From contig JBELMB010000029.1 in assembly GCA_042088665.1 (NCBI GenBank), forward strand, positions 1 through 41,927: a DNA stretch of 41,927 nt, read 5' to 3'. Positions 1 to 8,012 of this stretch are shown here, one piece after another. The notes under the pieces were generated by a model. That model was not told the origin of the DNA. It made no database searches and was given only the letters and a program-made list of their open reading frames with translations. The position numbers and the translations under genes are program-made. The first letter of the stretch is position 1. Every line of letters starts with the position of its first letter. The stretch comes from JBELMB01 sp042088665 (lineage in GTDB: Bacteria; Pseudomonadota; Alphaproteobacteria; Rhodobacterales; Rhodobacteraceae).

Positions 1-2
1 GG

Positions 3-1280
3 GGTCAGCGCATCGGCAAACTGCCAGTCGGTGTCAGGATCCAGCCCCGTGCCCGGCGTCTCCGGCGGGACAAACCGCACGACCTGCGCCAGATCCAGCA
101 GTTGCGCCGTCTCCAGCAGCACCCGGGGCGGCACCAGCGCGCAATCGGGATGGCTGCGCAGGGCGTGCAGCGGCGCGCCGGGCTGCTCTGCCGCATCCAG
201 CAGCGCGCGCACAACCGGTGCCCCGACTTCAAGCTCCGCAGGACCACAGGGCAGGACATGCGGCAAGTTCTGCCGCGGCACCATCAGGGCCAGCGTCATG
301 TCCCACAGCGCAGAGTCCTCCGGCACGCATTGCTCCGGACGCTGCCGGGCGAACAGGTCACTGCGGAAATCATCGTTGCGCAGGATGCTGATCCAGCTTT
401 CGCGCTCTTCCGGGCGGCCCATCTCTTCGAGCATGCCCTGCAGGAAGGGCGGCTCGTTCCATTTGGGCAGCGCATAGAGGCTTTCGGCCTGCGACAGGAA
501 GTGCAGCCCATGCGCCCCCGCCTCCTCAAAGGCCTGGCTGGCGTAGATCGGGCGAAAGTTCTGGTTGCAATACTCATGCGCCACATAACGCAGGTCTTCG
601 GACTTGAGGTAGTCGAACTGCCCGCGCACGGCGTCATTGTCGCGCATCACCGGCACCTCCTCGTTGGAGAGCATCTGCAAAAACGCCATCGCCTGTTCTG
701 TGCGCTGCACCGATGTGCCCTGCATGCCGCCCGCAAAGCGGTTCACGATCTGCCACAGCGCCTCTTTGGCCCCCCAACCCGGGAAGGCATTGTAGGACAT
801 GTAGAACACCCCGTCCGGCGCAAGGTGCTGACCGACAAAGCCCAGCATGGCTTGCTGCACCTCGGGCGCGACCCAGGTGTAGATCCCGTGGGCGGTGATG
901 AAATCGAAAGGCGCACCGGCCTCCTGCATGTCATCGGCAAAATCGGCGCAGATGAACTGCACGTTCTCGACACCATGCCGCGCGGCCATCTCCTGCGCCC
1001 AGGCGATGTGATCGGGGTTGATGTCGATGCCGGTGAACCGCGCCTCCGGGTGGCAGCGGGCGAGGATCAGCACCGTCAGGCCAAAGCCACAGCCGAGATC
1101 GCAGTAAGAGAAATCCGACCGCTGCGCCACGTCATGCCCGGCCATCCGCAGCGAATACAGCATCCGCCCCGGCGATTGCAGGTCAAAGAACCGGTTGATG
1201 TAGGCGTCATCGACGATATAGCCGCGCGCATCGACCTGCCGGCCATCCAATGTGACGTAAAAGCGATCTTGCATGGTCAT
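3..1280 (-). CDS. SAM-dependent (protein-lysine-type) methyltransferase, 3' end off the window
   Basis: A class I Rossmann methyltransferase: motif I is DLGCGFG at residues 61-67, followed by FTGIDINPD at 82-90 for SAM ribose binding. Beyond about residue 200 the segment ERESWISILRNDDFRSDLF resembles the MethyTransf_Reg domain (PF10119). From family knowledge, this domain also occurs in the Rickettsia protein-lysine methyltransferases PKMT1 and PKMT2. The start at 1280 overlaps the TGA of the upstream kinase/dioxygenase gene (ATGA), so the two are translationally coupled. The visible 426 codons stay open to the window edge, so the C-terminus is missing here. Protein-lysine methylation is inferred from family and from the Lys-rich protein encoded two genes upstream. 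A different substrate remains possible. Confidence 0.85.
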   Translation of the reverse strand, partial: MTMQDRFYVTLDGRQVDARGYIVDDAYINRFFDLQSPGRMLYSLRMAGHDVAQRSDFSYCDLGCGFGLTVLILARCHPEARFTGIDINPDHIAWAQEMAARHGVENVQFICADFADDMQEAGAPFDFITAHGIYTWVAPEVQQAMLGFVGQHLAPDGVFYMSYNAFPGWGAKEALWQIVNRFAGGMQGTSVQRTEQAMAFLQMLSNEEVPVMRDNDAVRGQFDYLKSEDLRYVAHEYCNQNFRPIYASQAFEEAGAHGLHFLSQAESLYALPKWNEPPFLQGMLEEMGRPEERESWISILRNDDFRSDLFARQRPEQCVPEDSALWDMTLALMVPRQNLPHVLPCGPAELEVGAPVVRALLDAAEQPGAPLHALRSHPDCALVPPRVLLETAQLLDLAQVVRFVPPETPGTGLDPDTDWQFADALT

Positions 1281-3271
1281 CCTGTGCTGTCCTCGATGAT
1301 ATGCGCAAATTCGAACAGATTGCGATGTGCCAAAGGGACCTGTTCCAGCGCGCTCTTGCGGATCTGCAACGGTGCCTGCGTGTCAAAGTTGCTCGCATCA
1401 CGGAACCAGCGGCGATGAAACACGATGCTCAGCACAGGGCGATCCCGCGTTGCGGCATTGCGTTCGCCGGAATGGAACAGCCGGTAGTCGAACATCAGGC
1501 AACTGCCGCGGGACAGGCGCGCGGCCTGCCGCGGCATCTTTTGCCCATCCTTGTGCCCCGCCTTGTGAGACCCTTTCAGCACATGGGTGCCACCGATGTC
1601 GGCGTCGATGTCGACCAGCGGGATCAGCACCGTCACGGCAAAGGCAGGCGCTTCGGGCTGCGGATCCATTTCCGGGTACAGTTGAGCGTGGTCGATATGC
1701 AGATGTTGCTCTCCGGCCCCCGGTTCCGATGTCACGAGGGTGAAGCTGCCGATCACCCAATCCGTCCCCAGAACCCGATCAAGGATGGCCTTGAGCGGGG
1801 AGGCCGCATAAAGCGCCGGGTCATTGAACGGACCCTGCACCGCCTGCGCGGTCATCGCGCGCTTGTCGCCCACGGGCAGCGGGATCCCCGTGGCACCGCT
1901 GCCATGGGTGCGGGTGTGGGCGAGACAACTGTCGATCAGCGCCGTCGGAAAAAGATCCGCAAGCGCGAGGCATCCATGGGTCCGGAAGAGATCCGCGCCA
2001 ATGCTGGCGAATTCGGTCTGCTCCTGTGTGCCCTGCAGGTTTTCGGGATGTGACGGCAGGGTCGGGCAAATGTCTGGCCGCAAGGCTTCGCGCATGGCCG
2101 TGTTCAAGCCCAGAACGCGCGCCACGTTGCGCGCCTGCGCGCCCCGCGGCACCAATTGCCCGGCTGGCAGCCCGATCACGTCCTCGGCGCGGTGCAGCAG
2201 CAGCGCCAGTTCCTCGCTGCGCGCCGCTTGCGAAAACAACGCCGCAAGACGCGCAGCAAGCCGCGGCGATTGCGCGGCGATCAGCGTGGCAAAGCCCCTG
2301 AGCACCCGCAAAAGCTGACGCATATGGGGTTCGGTTGCGGCGAGATCCTCGGTGCTCTTTGGCATGAAGCGGCGATAGGCGAGGATCCCCTGCAGGATCC
2401 CCATCATCAAGGCGGGCATCATCGCGCGCCGCAGGGTTTCGCCTCCGGCATATCCCTCGACGTCCAGCGCCTGGATCCAGGCCTCCAGCACCAGCGCCTC
2501 GGGGGCGTCGCTCTCGGCGCCGTCGAAACGCCCCGCGGCATCGGTGCCCGCAACGAGTCCCGCGGGCGCAACCGCCAAGCCGGTCAGGGACAGGCCCGCA
2601 GGCCCCCAGAAGACCACGTCCCAATCATGGATGCGCACCTCGCCCGAGGCCCCGAGGGCCGCATTGCGCGCATGCAGGTCGCTGTGATTGAGGCAAGGCG
2701 GCAGCGCCAGCGCTGCCCCGAGGTAGATGGCCAGATCCACGTCCAGCGCATCCAGCATTGCAAGATAGAACCCGGCTTCGGCGTCGCCGATGAAATTCGC
2801 AAGCGGAGCGGGCTGTGTCTCCGAAGGCGTGCAGAAGGCACGAAATGCCTCGATCAGCGCACGCGGCTCCAACCGCTGCGCCCCGTCCGGCACCGCGCTG
2901 AGCGCGCTGCGCGCCTGCAGGCGGGCCATGGTGCCGATCAGGGCCAGCAAACTGCCGTCATGCGGGTTGGGCCGGTGACGGGCGCGGTGATCCTCCAGCA
3001 GCAGGAAACCGCGGGTCGCGTCATGGGCCAGCACGTCGGGCGCATGGCCCGCGGCGAACTCTGCCGCGATTTCCGATGCCCTGATGGTGGTGGTGTCGTC
3101 TGCGGGCAGCACCTTGAGATAGGCTGTGCCCTCGTCACCGGAAAGGTGCAAGGTCGCGCCCCAGGGCGTGTCCGTCACCTGCAGGCAGTCTCGGTAGCAA
3201 ACATGCTGCGCGGCCCATGCGAGGGCCTCCTGCATCAGTGCGCCGTTTGGGCGTGTGTCAAAATCGAACAT
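1277..3271 (-). CDS. APH-family kinase fused to PhyH-family Fe(II)/2-oxoglutarate dioxygenase
   Basis: A 664-aa two-domain protein. Residues about 25-330 form an aminoglycoside-phosphotransferase-like kinase: the catalytic loop is NHSDLHARN (H196, D198, N203) and the metal-binding motif is IHDWD (D216/D218). Residues about 415-640 form a phytanoyl-CoA dioxygenase-like domain with the iron-binding HxD at H525/D527, the distal histidine H600 (LFHSGER) and a probable 2-oxoglutarate-binding arginine near 609-611. From family knowledge, 5-hydroxylysine kinase is an APH-fold enzyme and PhyH-type enzymes hydroxylate small molecules and side chains. The fusion therefore suggests hydroxylation followed by phosphorylation of the new hydroxyl. 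ATG 3271 was chosen because GGA lies 9 nt upstream; a GTG at 3322 in the same frame lies inside a hairpin. The gene is coupled to the downstream methyltransferase. The substrate is inferred, not shown. Confidence 0.85.
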   Translation of the reverse strand: MFDFDTRPNGALMQEALAWAAQHVCYRDCLQVTDTPWGATLHLSGDEGTAYLKVLPADDTTTIRASEIAAEFAAGHAPDVLAHDATRGFLLLEDHRARHRPNPHDGSLLALIGTMARLQARSALSAVPDGAQRLEPRALIEAFRAFCTPSETQPAPLANFIGDAEAGFYLAMLDALDVDLAIYLGAALALPPCLNHSDLHARNAALGASGEVRIHDWDVVFWGPAGLSLTGLAVAPAGLVAGTDAAGRFDGAESDAPEALVLEAWIQALDVEGYAGGETLRRAMMPALMMGILQGILAYRRFMPKSTEDLAATEPHMRQLLRVLRGFATLIAAQSPRLAARLAALFSQAARSEELALLLHRAEDVIGLPAGQLVPRGAQARNVARVLGLNTAMREALRPDICPTLPSHPENLQGTQEQTEFASIGADLFRTHGCLALADLFPTALIDSCLAHTRTHGSGATGIPLPVGDKRAMTAQAVQGPFNDPALYAASPLKAILDRVLGTDWVIGSFTLVTSEPGAGEQHLHIDHAQLYPEMDPQPEAPAFAVTVLIPLVDIDADIGGTHVLKGSHKAGHKDGQKMPRQAARLSRGSCLMFDYRLFHSGERNAATRDRPVLSIVFHRRWFRDASNFDTQAPLQIRKSALEQVPLAHRNLFEFAHIIEDSTG

Positions 3272-3298
3272 GTCGCGGCATCCGTCACGAATGAGAGA

Positions 3299-3323
3299 GG
3301 TGGCCAGAACATGTCTGGCCACC
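3299..3323 (-). promoter_or_regulatory. 10-bp intercistronic hairpin
   Basis: GGTGGCCAGA and TCTGGCCACC form a perfect 10-bp stem around the 5-nt loop ACATG, between the stop of the Lys/Gly-repeat gene (3332) and the start of the kinase/dioxygenase gene (3271). No U-run follows on the minus strand, so it is not a textbook terminator. It could protect the upstream mRNA or reduce read-through, giving more structural protein than enzyme. Confidence 0.5.
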
Positions 3324-3331
3324 CGTTGAGA

Positions 3332-4063
3332 TCAGCACCAGGGCCGGTGGTGTCCACCCTTGCCGGCTTTTCCAGCCTTGCCGCCACCAGCGGACCAGCC
3401 GTGACCATATCCGCCCTTGCCAGCCTTGCCCGCTTTCCCGGCCTTGCCGCCACCAGCAGACCAGCCGTGACCATATCCGCCCTTGCCAGCCTTCCCGGCT
3501 TTCCCGGCCTTGCCGCCACCAGCAGACCAGCCGTGGCCATATCCGCCCTTGCCAGCCTTGCCCGCTTTGCCGGCCTTGCCGCCACCATGCGACAGGGGTC
3601 CGCAAGCACCAGCCTTGCCACCTTTGCCCGCTTTGCCACCGGGACCAGCCTTGCCCGCTTTGCCGCCTTTGCCAGCCTTGCCAGAACCGGATGGGACATG
3701 ACCGCCCTTGCCAGCCTTGCCGCCCTTTCCAGCCTTGCCGCCGCGACCAGCCTTGCCGCCCGGTCGACTGTGCCAGATGTTTTCAAGCCAGCCGGTTTCC
3801 CACGATGGTTCATAGCCGTGGCTGTCCACACCTGCGTCGCCGCCGTGACTTCCTGCGTCGCCATGGTCATCCGACCCGGCATGCGGCCCGTGGCCTCCCG
3901 TTGGGCAGCCCCCATCGCCGCCACCATCACGACCGCGTTCGGCCTTCAGGTGTTCCGCCGCGCTTTGCAAAGCCTTCCGAAAGGAACTGGCCCCGCTGCT
4001 GTCCGATCGTGAGACATCGTCTGCGGCGCGGCCAAACCCCCCGCCATCAATTTTCCAAGTCAT
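3332..4063 (-). CDS. Lys/Gly/Ala-repeat protein, probable substrate of the adjacent modifying enzymes
   Basis: A 243-aa protein with no recognised family. Residues 1-45 are a plain, partly helical leader with no signal peptide. Residues 46-85 are rich in Gly, His and Asp. Residues 101-236 consist of GGKAGKGG and GKAGKAGKAG blocks holding 27 lysines, all in the context G-K-A or G-K-G. Three perfectly spaced 22-residue units carry GYGHGWSAGGG followed by four Lys triplets. The protein ends HHRPWC. Glycine recurs every third residue through the Lys blocks, as in collagen. It is the first gene of a minus-strand set with a kinase-dioxygenase and a methyltransferase, so I infer it is their substrate. 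The repeat composition alone cannot tell a structural, metal-binding or polyanion-binding role. The ATG at 4063 has only a weak upstream GTGGGG. Confidence 0.75.
   Translation of the reverse strand: MTWKIDGGGFGRAADDVSRSDSSGASSFRKALQSAAEHLKAERGRDGGGDGGCPTGGHGPHAGSDDHGDAGSHGGDAGVDSHGYEPSWETGWLENIWHSRPGGKAGRGGKAGKGGKAGKGGHVPSGSGKAGKGGKAGKAGPGGKAGKGGKAGACGPLSHGGGKAGKAGKAGKGGYGHGWSAGGGKAGKAGKAGKGGYGHGWSAGGGKAGKAGKAGKGGYGHGWSAGGGKAGKAGKGGHHRPWC
3401..3598. repeat. Three tandem 66-bp repeats inside the Lys/Gly protein gene
   Basis: The anchor GTGACCATATCC, or its variant GTGGCCATATCC, starts at 3401, 3467 and 3533, an exact 66-bp period (22 codons). The copies are nearly identical at DNA level, so they are recent or homogenised duplications. 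Shorter 9- and 18-bp KAG units continue to about 3760. Confidence 0.9.
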
Positions 4064-4097
4064 TCATTTAAACCCCACACGAAATATCGCTGGGTTC

Positions 4098-4141
4098 ACT
4101 AGTCTGCGGCGCACTGAATCGGTCAAGGAAACAGTCTGTTT
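4098..4141 (-). promoter_or_regulatory. Putative promoter and palindromic operator of the Lys/Gly-repeat locus
   Basis: On the minus strand TTGACC (4126-4121) is followed after 17 nt by ACTAGT (4103-4098), 35 bp before the start codon at 4063. Directly upstream of the -35 lies a perfect palindrome, AAACAG-T-CTGTTT (4129-4141). The -10 is a poor match, so this is only a candidate. Confidence 0.35.
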
Positions 4142-4758
4142 TTCAATTTCAGATCAGCCCCTTAGACCTCGAACCCGAAACAATCGCCCGATCGGAGCCT
4201 CCCCTTGAGGCCGCGCATCCTGTGCCGCTCAATGCATTTGCCACAGGGTCATGGCATCCAGCCACATGCCATGCCTCTCTCTGTTCGCACAGCAGAAAAC
4301 CAGCAACTGCGCCGCCTGTCGTCCTCGTTACACGCCGGCACCCCGCATGACGTCGGAAAGAAAAGTGACACAAATCGAACCATTTGCACCGGCCTGCTTC
4401 GGAATGGTACGGGACGTCCTGTGCAAACCTCTTTGCCACAATCGGCCTTTGGCCTCCGCTCAGGGACACAGGCAGCGCCAGACCAGCCGTCCAGGCAGTC
4501 CCGGTGCCAAACCTCACACGCCGCGCCGTTTCGAATTTGGAAACAGGTGGATCGCGCGGTCAGGCCGTCGCCTCCGCAGATCCGATGGCGCAACGACGTG
4601 CTCGCCGCCAATTTGATGACGAAACGACTCACTTTTGAACAGATATACGGTTCAAGACCCGATCACCGGGCAAAGATCCGCCACGTGTCACGGCGGCAAC
4701 ATCGCCTTGCGAAACCCCCGGTGCTAGGGTGAGGCAAGCCGAGTGAACAAGGTCCGCC
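4142..4758. other. Intergenic stretch without a recognised gene
   Basis: Open frames exist on both strands (for example 4149-4517 minus and 4205-4732 plus), but their translations are Cys/Arg/His-rich, match no family I know and overlap each other. The stretch separates the minus-strand Lys/Gly locus from the plus-strand DUF3500 gene and probably carries their divergent 5' regions. Confidence 0.5.
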
Positions 4759-5778
4759 ATGCTGTTGAATCGCCGTTTCGTCCTGTCCACTGCCTGCTCT
4801 GCCGGGATGGTCGCGGCGCTGCCCCGCAGCGGCGTTGCCGCCGTTCCGCCCAGCCCCGGCGCAGAAATGCGGCATGCCGTCATGGCTTGGCTGGCGTTGC
4901 TGGATGAGACGCAAACAGCGGCGGCGCGCTTTGCCTTTGACAGCCCGCGCCGCAGGGCCTGGAACTTCATGCTGGGATCCCGCGCGGCGCCCGGTCTGGC
5001 GCTGGAGCAGATGACACCTGCCCAGAAACAGGCAGCGCGGTCCATTCTGGCCACCGGCACCAGCGCGCGAGGATTCGAGAAAGCGCAAAACGTCATGCTT
5101 TTGCAGGACATTCTGCGTGACGAATGGGCCAAGGGCAGCCCCGACCGCAACAGTGAACGCTTCAGCTTGCAGATCTACGGCACCCCCGGCCCAACAGAGC
5201 CCTGGGCCTGGCGCTGGGAGGGGCACCACCTGTCGCTGACCTTTACCTTGCTGGGGGACGAGGTCGTGTCGACCACGCCCAGCGCCTTTTCGGCGGAGCC
5301 GAACCACGTGCCATCCGGGCCGCACCGAGGGCTCGTCGTATTGACAGAAGAAGCGACGCTGGCGCACCGCCTGTTTGCCGATTTGCGTGGCCCCGCGCGC
5401 CGCGCAGCCCTGTTGTCAGACCGGGCGCCCGGGCGTCTGTTGTCGACATTCGGCGCAGAGCACACGGTCGCCGCGCAGCCAGATGGGCTGCCGCTGGGCG
5501 AGATGCGCACACCACAGGCGGACATGGCCCGCCGCCTGATAGAGGTCTTTGCCGCCAAACCACTGCCCGGCGCGCTTGCCGCCGCGCAACAGGCCCGGCT
5601 TGAGGCATGCGACGCGATGCGGTTTGGTTGGGCGGGCACCGATCCGGACGGGGCGGTGTACTACCGTTTTTCAGGCTGCGATCTGCTGATCGAATTCGCC
5701 AGCTTGCGGAACCAGCCGCTGCACCTGAACGCGGTCTTTCACGACGTCAGGCGCAACTTCGGTGATCACAGGGTGTAA
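4759..5778 (+). CDS. DUF3500 domain protein with Tat-type signal
   Basis: A 339-aa protein. The N-terminus LNRRFVLSTACSAGMVAAL is a twin-arginine-type signal with a hydrophobic stretch and an Ala-rich cleavage region near residue 27, so export to the periplasm is likely. The body has DUF3500 (PF12006) features: WRWEGHHLSLTFTL in the middle and YYRFSGCDLLIEFASLRNQP followed by HDVRRNFG at the C-terminus. The biochemical role of the family is not established to my knowledge; the His-rich C-terminal motif could bind metal. AAGG lies about 8 nt before the start. The gene is monocistronic and converges on the oxidoreductase gene at 5909-6904. Confidence 0.8.
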   Translation: MLLNRRFVLSTACSAGMVAALPRSGVAAVPPSPGAEMRHAVMAWLALLDETQTAAARFAFDSPRRRAWNFMLGSRAAPGLALEQMTPAQKQAARSILATGTSARGFEKAQNVMLLQDILRDEWAKGSPDRNSERFSLQIYGTPGPTEPWAWRWEGHHLSLTFTLLGDEVVSTTPSAFSAEPNHVPSGPHRGLVVLTEEATLAHRLFADLRGPARRAALLSDRAPGRLLSTFGAEHTVAAQPDGLPLGEMRTPQADMARRLIEVFAAKPLPGALAAAQQARLEACDAMRFGWAGTDPDGAVYYRFSGCDLLIEFASLRNQPLHLNAVFHDVRRNFGDHRV

Positions 5779-5908
5779 CCCGGTCCCCGAGTCCGCCATA
5801 GGACATCAAAGCCGCGGATGAATTGCCCCCTCGCCACGCCCGGTGGCACGGGTCGGAGCAAGAGAGACGCCGCCCCTGCCCCCACCCACGCAGAGCAACC
5901 CGCCGGAT

Positions 5909-6904
5909 TTACACCTCGCTCAGTCGGACCGGCAGACCCGTCTGCGCGGACCGGGTCGCGGCTTCGGCCATGGCAAGCGCCGCCACTCCATCGGCCAGCG
6001 TGACCGGCACTTCTGCTGTTCCATTCACAGCATCCACAAAGGCCGCCCATTCGGTGCGATAGGATCCCATGTAGCGTTCAAGGAAGAAATAGGTGGGCTT
6101 CGCCCCGGTCACGCCGTCGGCTGTGGATTTCACCACCGTGCTTTCCAGCATGTTCTGCACTTGCAACATGCCTTCTGACCCCAGAAGTTCCACCCGCTGG
6201 TCATAGCCATAGACCGCCCGGCGGGAGTTCTTGATGACCGCGATGCGTCCGTCCGCATAGGTCAGCGTGACCACCGCCGTGTCCACATCCCCGGCCGCGC
6301 CGATCTCTGGATCGACGATGGCGGACCCCGCTGCCATGACCGACACAGGCGGTGTGCCCATGAGGAAATTGGCCATGTCGAAATCGTGGATCATCATGTC
6401 CCGAAAGAGCCCGCCCGACACTTTGACATAGGCCAGCGGCGGGGGCGCGGGATCAAAGGAGGTGATGGACAGGAGCTCGGCCTTGCCAATCTCACCCGCC
6501 TGCACAGCCGCCTGAACGCCTGAAAAATTGCTGTCGAACCGGCGGTTGAACCCGATCATCAAGGGTTTGTCGTGCCCCGCCACAGCCGTCTGGCAGGCGC
6601 GCGCGCGCTCAAGGCTCAGATCCACGGGCTTCTCGCAGAGGATCGCCTTGCCGGCTGCTGCTGCCGCTTCGATCAGGTCGGAATGTGTGTCCGTCGAGGT
6701 CGCGATCAGCACTGCGTCGATGGCCGGGTCGGCGATGATCTCTTCGGTAGAGCGCGCCGCAGCGCCGTAGCTGGCGGCGAGCTTCTCGGCATACGCCATG
6801 TGATAGTCGGACACGGCCACCAGCGTGCTGCCCGGGTGTGATGTGATGGCGGTGGCGTGCACCCCCGCGATGCGGCCAGCGCCAAGTAGTCCTACGTTCA
6901 ACAT
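5909..6904 (-). CDS. iolG: Gfo/Idh/MocA oxidoreductase, inositol 2-dehydrogenase-like
   Basis: A 331-aa NAD(P)-dependent sugar/polyol dehydrogenase. The N-terminal Rossmann motif is GLLGAGRIAGVHA. The family signature CEKPVDLSLERA holds the catalytic lysine near residue 96. GGLFRDMMIHDFDMANFL, near residue 180, contains the conserved D-x-x-x-H type active-site motif. The length is typical of IolG. It lies 24 bp downstream of a hydroxypyruvate-isomerase/IolE-like TIM barrel, which fits a small inositol or sugar-acid module. The other iol genes are absent from the window, so the substrate may be another cyclitol or sugar. AGAAAG upstream of the ATG is a usable ribosome-binding site. Confidence 0.85.
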   Translation of the reverse strand: MLNVGLLGAGRIAGVHATAITSHPGSTLVAVSDYHMAYAEKLAASYGAAARSTEEIIADPAIDAVLIATSTDTHSDLIEAAAAAGKAILCEKPVDLSLERARACQTAVAGHDKPLMIGFNRRFDSNFSGVQAAVQAGEIGKAELLSITSFDPAPPPLAYVKVSGGLFRDMMIHDFDMANFLMGTPPVSVMAAGSAIVDPEIGAAGDVDTAVVTLTYADGRIAVIKNSRRAVYGYDQRVELLGSEGMLQVQNMLESTVVKSTADGVTGAKPTYFFLERYMGSYRTEWAAFVDAVNGTAEVPVTLADGVAALAMAEAATRSAQTGLPVRLSEV

Positions 6905-6928
6905 CAGTTCATGACTTTCTGCAAAAGA

Positions 6929-7702
6929 TCAGAGGGTAAAGGCCGCCCGGAAGGCGTCCAGCGCCTGCTCCGGATCGCCTTTGGCGAAGGCTTCGAGCCC
7001 GACGGGACCGTCGTAACCCATGATGTCCAGCGCACGGGCGATCCCGGGCCAGTTCATTTCCCCGGTGCCCGGCTCAAGGCGGCCCGGATTGTCGGCGACC
7101 TGGATCTCTCCGATCCAGGGCAGGCAGGCCTCTGCCCAGCGGACCACGTCGCCCTCGCCGATCTGCGTATGGTAGAGGTCGAGGTTGATGCGCAACTGCG
7201 GGCGATCCACCGCTGCCACCAGCGACAGCACATCGGCCGTGCTGTTGAACGGACAGCCCGGATGTTCGCGCAGGTTCAGGTTTTCCAGCGTAAAGGTGAC
7301 ACCTTCCGCTTCGCCAAGATCACAGATCCGGTGCAGTGTGTCGCGGGCGCGCAGCCACATGCCCGGCGCCACATGCGCGATCTGCTGGATCGGCACGCCC
7401 TGCGCCCCAAGGCCCGTGCCATGCAGGTTGAGCCGCGCAACACCCAGCCGCTTGCCCACCTGCGCCGTCTCGCGCGCCGACGCCAAAAGCAGATCGGCCC
7501 CCTCCGGATCGGCCAGCCGCCCCTGAAGATAGCCGTTCATGATCGTGAACCGCGCACCGGTCTTTTCCAGCGCGGCGAGATCCCAATCCGGCCAGTTCCA
7601 CAAACCGACGCCGAAACCCATCTCGTGCAGGCGCGCCGCCCGCCATGCGATGGGCTTGTCCTGCCACAGCATTTCGGCGCAAGCCGCCAGTTGAAACCCC
7701 AT
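6929..7702 (-). CDS. hyi: Hydroxypyruvate isomerase-like TIM-barrel protein
   Basis: A 257-aa xylose-isomerase-like TIM barrel (AP endonuclease 2 superfamily). Recognisable segments are LAACAEMLW at the N-terminus, TLENLNLREHPG with the metal-binding Glu in the middle, INLDLYHTQIGEGD with Asp/His ligands, GEIQVADNPGRLEPGTGEMN and, near the end, GYDGPVGLEAF with the last Glu ligand. This pattern is that of Hyi/OtnI-type isomerases. I chose ATG 7702 because GGAGAG lies just before it; the frame remains open to 7813 without a better start. The protein probably interconverts a small hydroxy-keto acid or ketose and works with the adjacent dehydrogenase. Confidence 0.8.
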   Translation of the reverse strand: MGFQLAACAEMLWQDKPIAWRAARLHEMGFGVGLWNWPDWDLAALEKTGARFTIMNGYLQGRLADPEGADLLLASARETAQVGKRLGVARLNLHGTGLGAQGVPIQQIAHVAPGMWLRARDTLHRICDLGEAEGVTFTLENLNLREHPGCPFNSTADVLSLVAAVDRPQLRINLDLYHTQIGEGDVVRWAEACLPWIGEIQVADNPGRLEPGTGEMNWPGIARALDIMGYDGPVGLEAFAKGDPEQALDAFRAAFTL

Positions 7703-8012
7703 GGTCTTCTCTCCTGTCAGACGCGGGACGCGCGCCAAGGCCTCCGGCACGGCGGTGTTCAATCCTGCGACCCCATATGCATCCCGTTGCCCCAAAGCGG
7801 CCCCTGCGCTCAAGACCTGCGCGAGAACCCGGGTCAGATCACGTCAATTCCTTGCAATTCCACCGGCCTGAGCGTGCAAGAAAATGAAAGCAATCGCCGC
7901 AGGCCGAGGACCCTGCCTGCCAAGCAACAGGCCCGCCACAGAAGGTCAGCAGGTCCGGCCTTGGCGCGGGTTTGGCGCGGGTTTGTTCTGGGTTCGACGC
8001 CGCCGCGCGCCG
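7703..8012. other. Intergenic region, no gene seen
   Basis: It lies between the 3' end of the reductive dehalogenase gene and the 5' end of the isomerase gene, both on the minus strand. A short direct repeat, GGCGCGGGTTT twice, lies at about 7963-7983. No convincing terminator, promoter or small gene was found. Confidence 0.5.

Noticed and set aside
3401..3760. CRISPR-like tandem repeats
   Set aside because: Units are contiguous 66-bp coding repeats without unique spacers.
2156..4012. 618-codon plus-strand frame ending in Leu/Ala-rich repeats
   Set aside because: It is antisense to the kinase-dioxygenase and Lys/Gly genes, whose motifs are convincing.
4205..4732. 175-aa plus-strand frame in the 4.1-4.8 kb gap
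   Set aside because: Composition is atypical and the frame overlaps other equally poor frames on the opposite strand.
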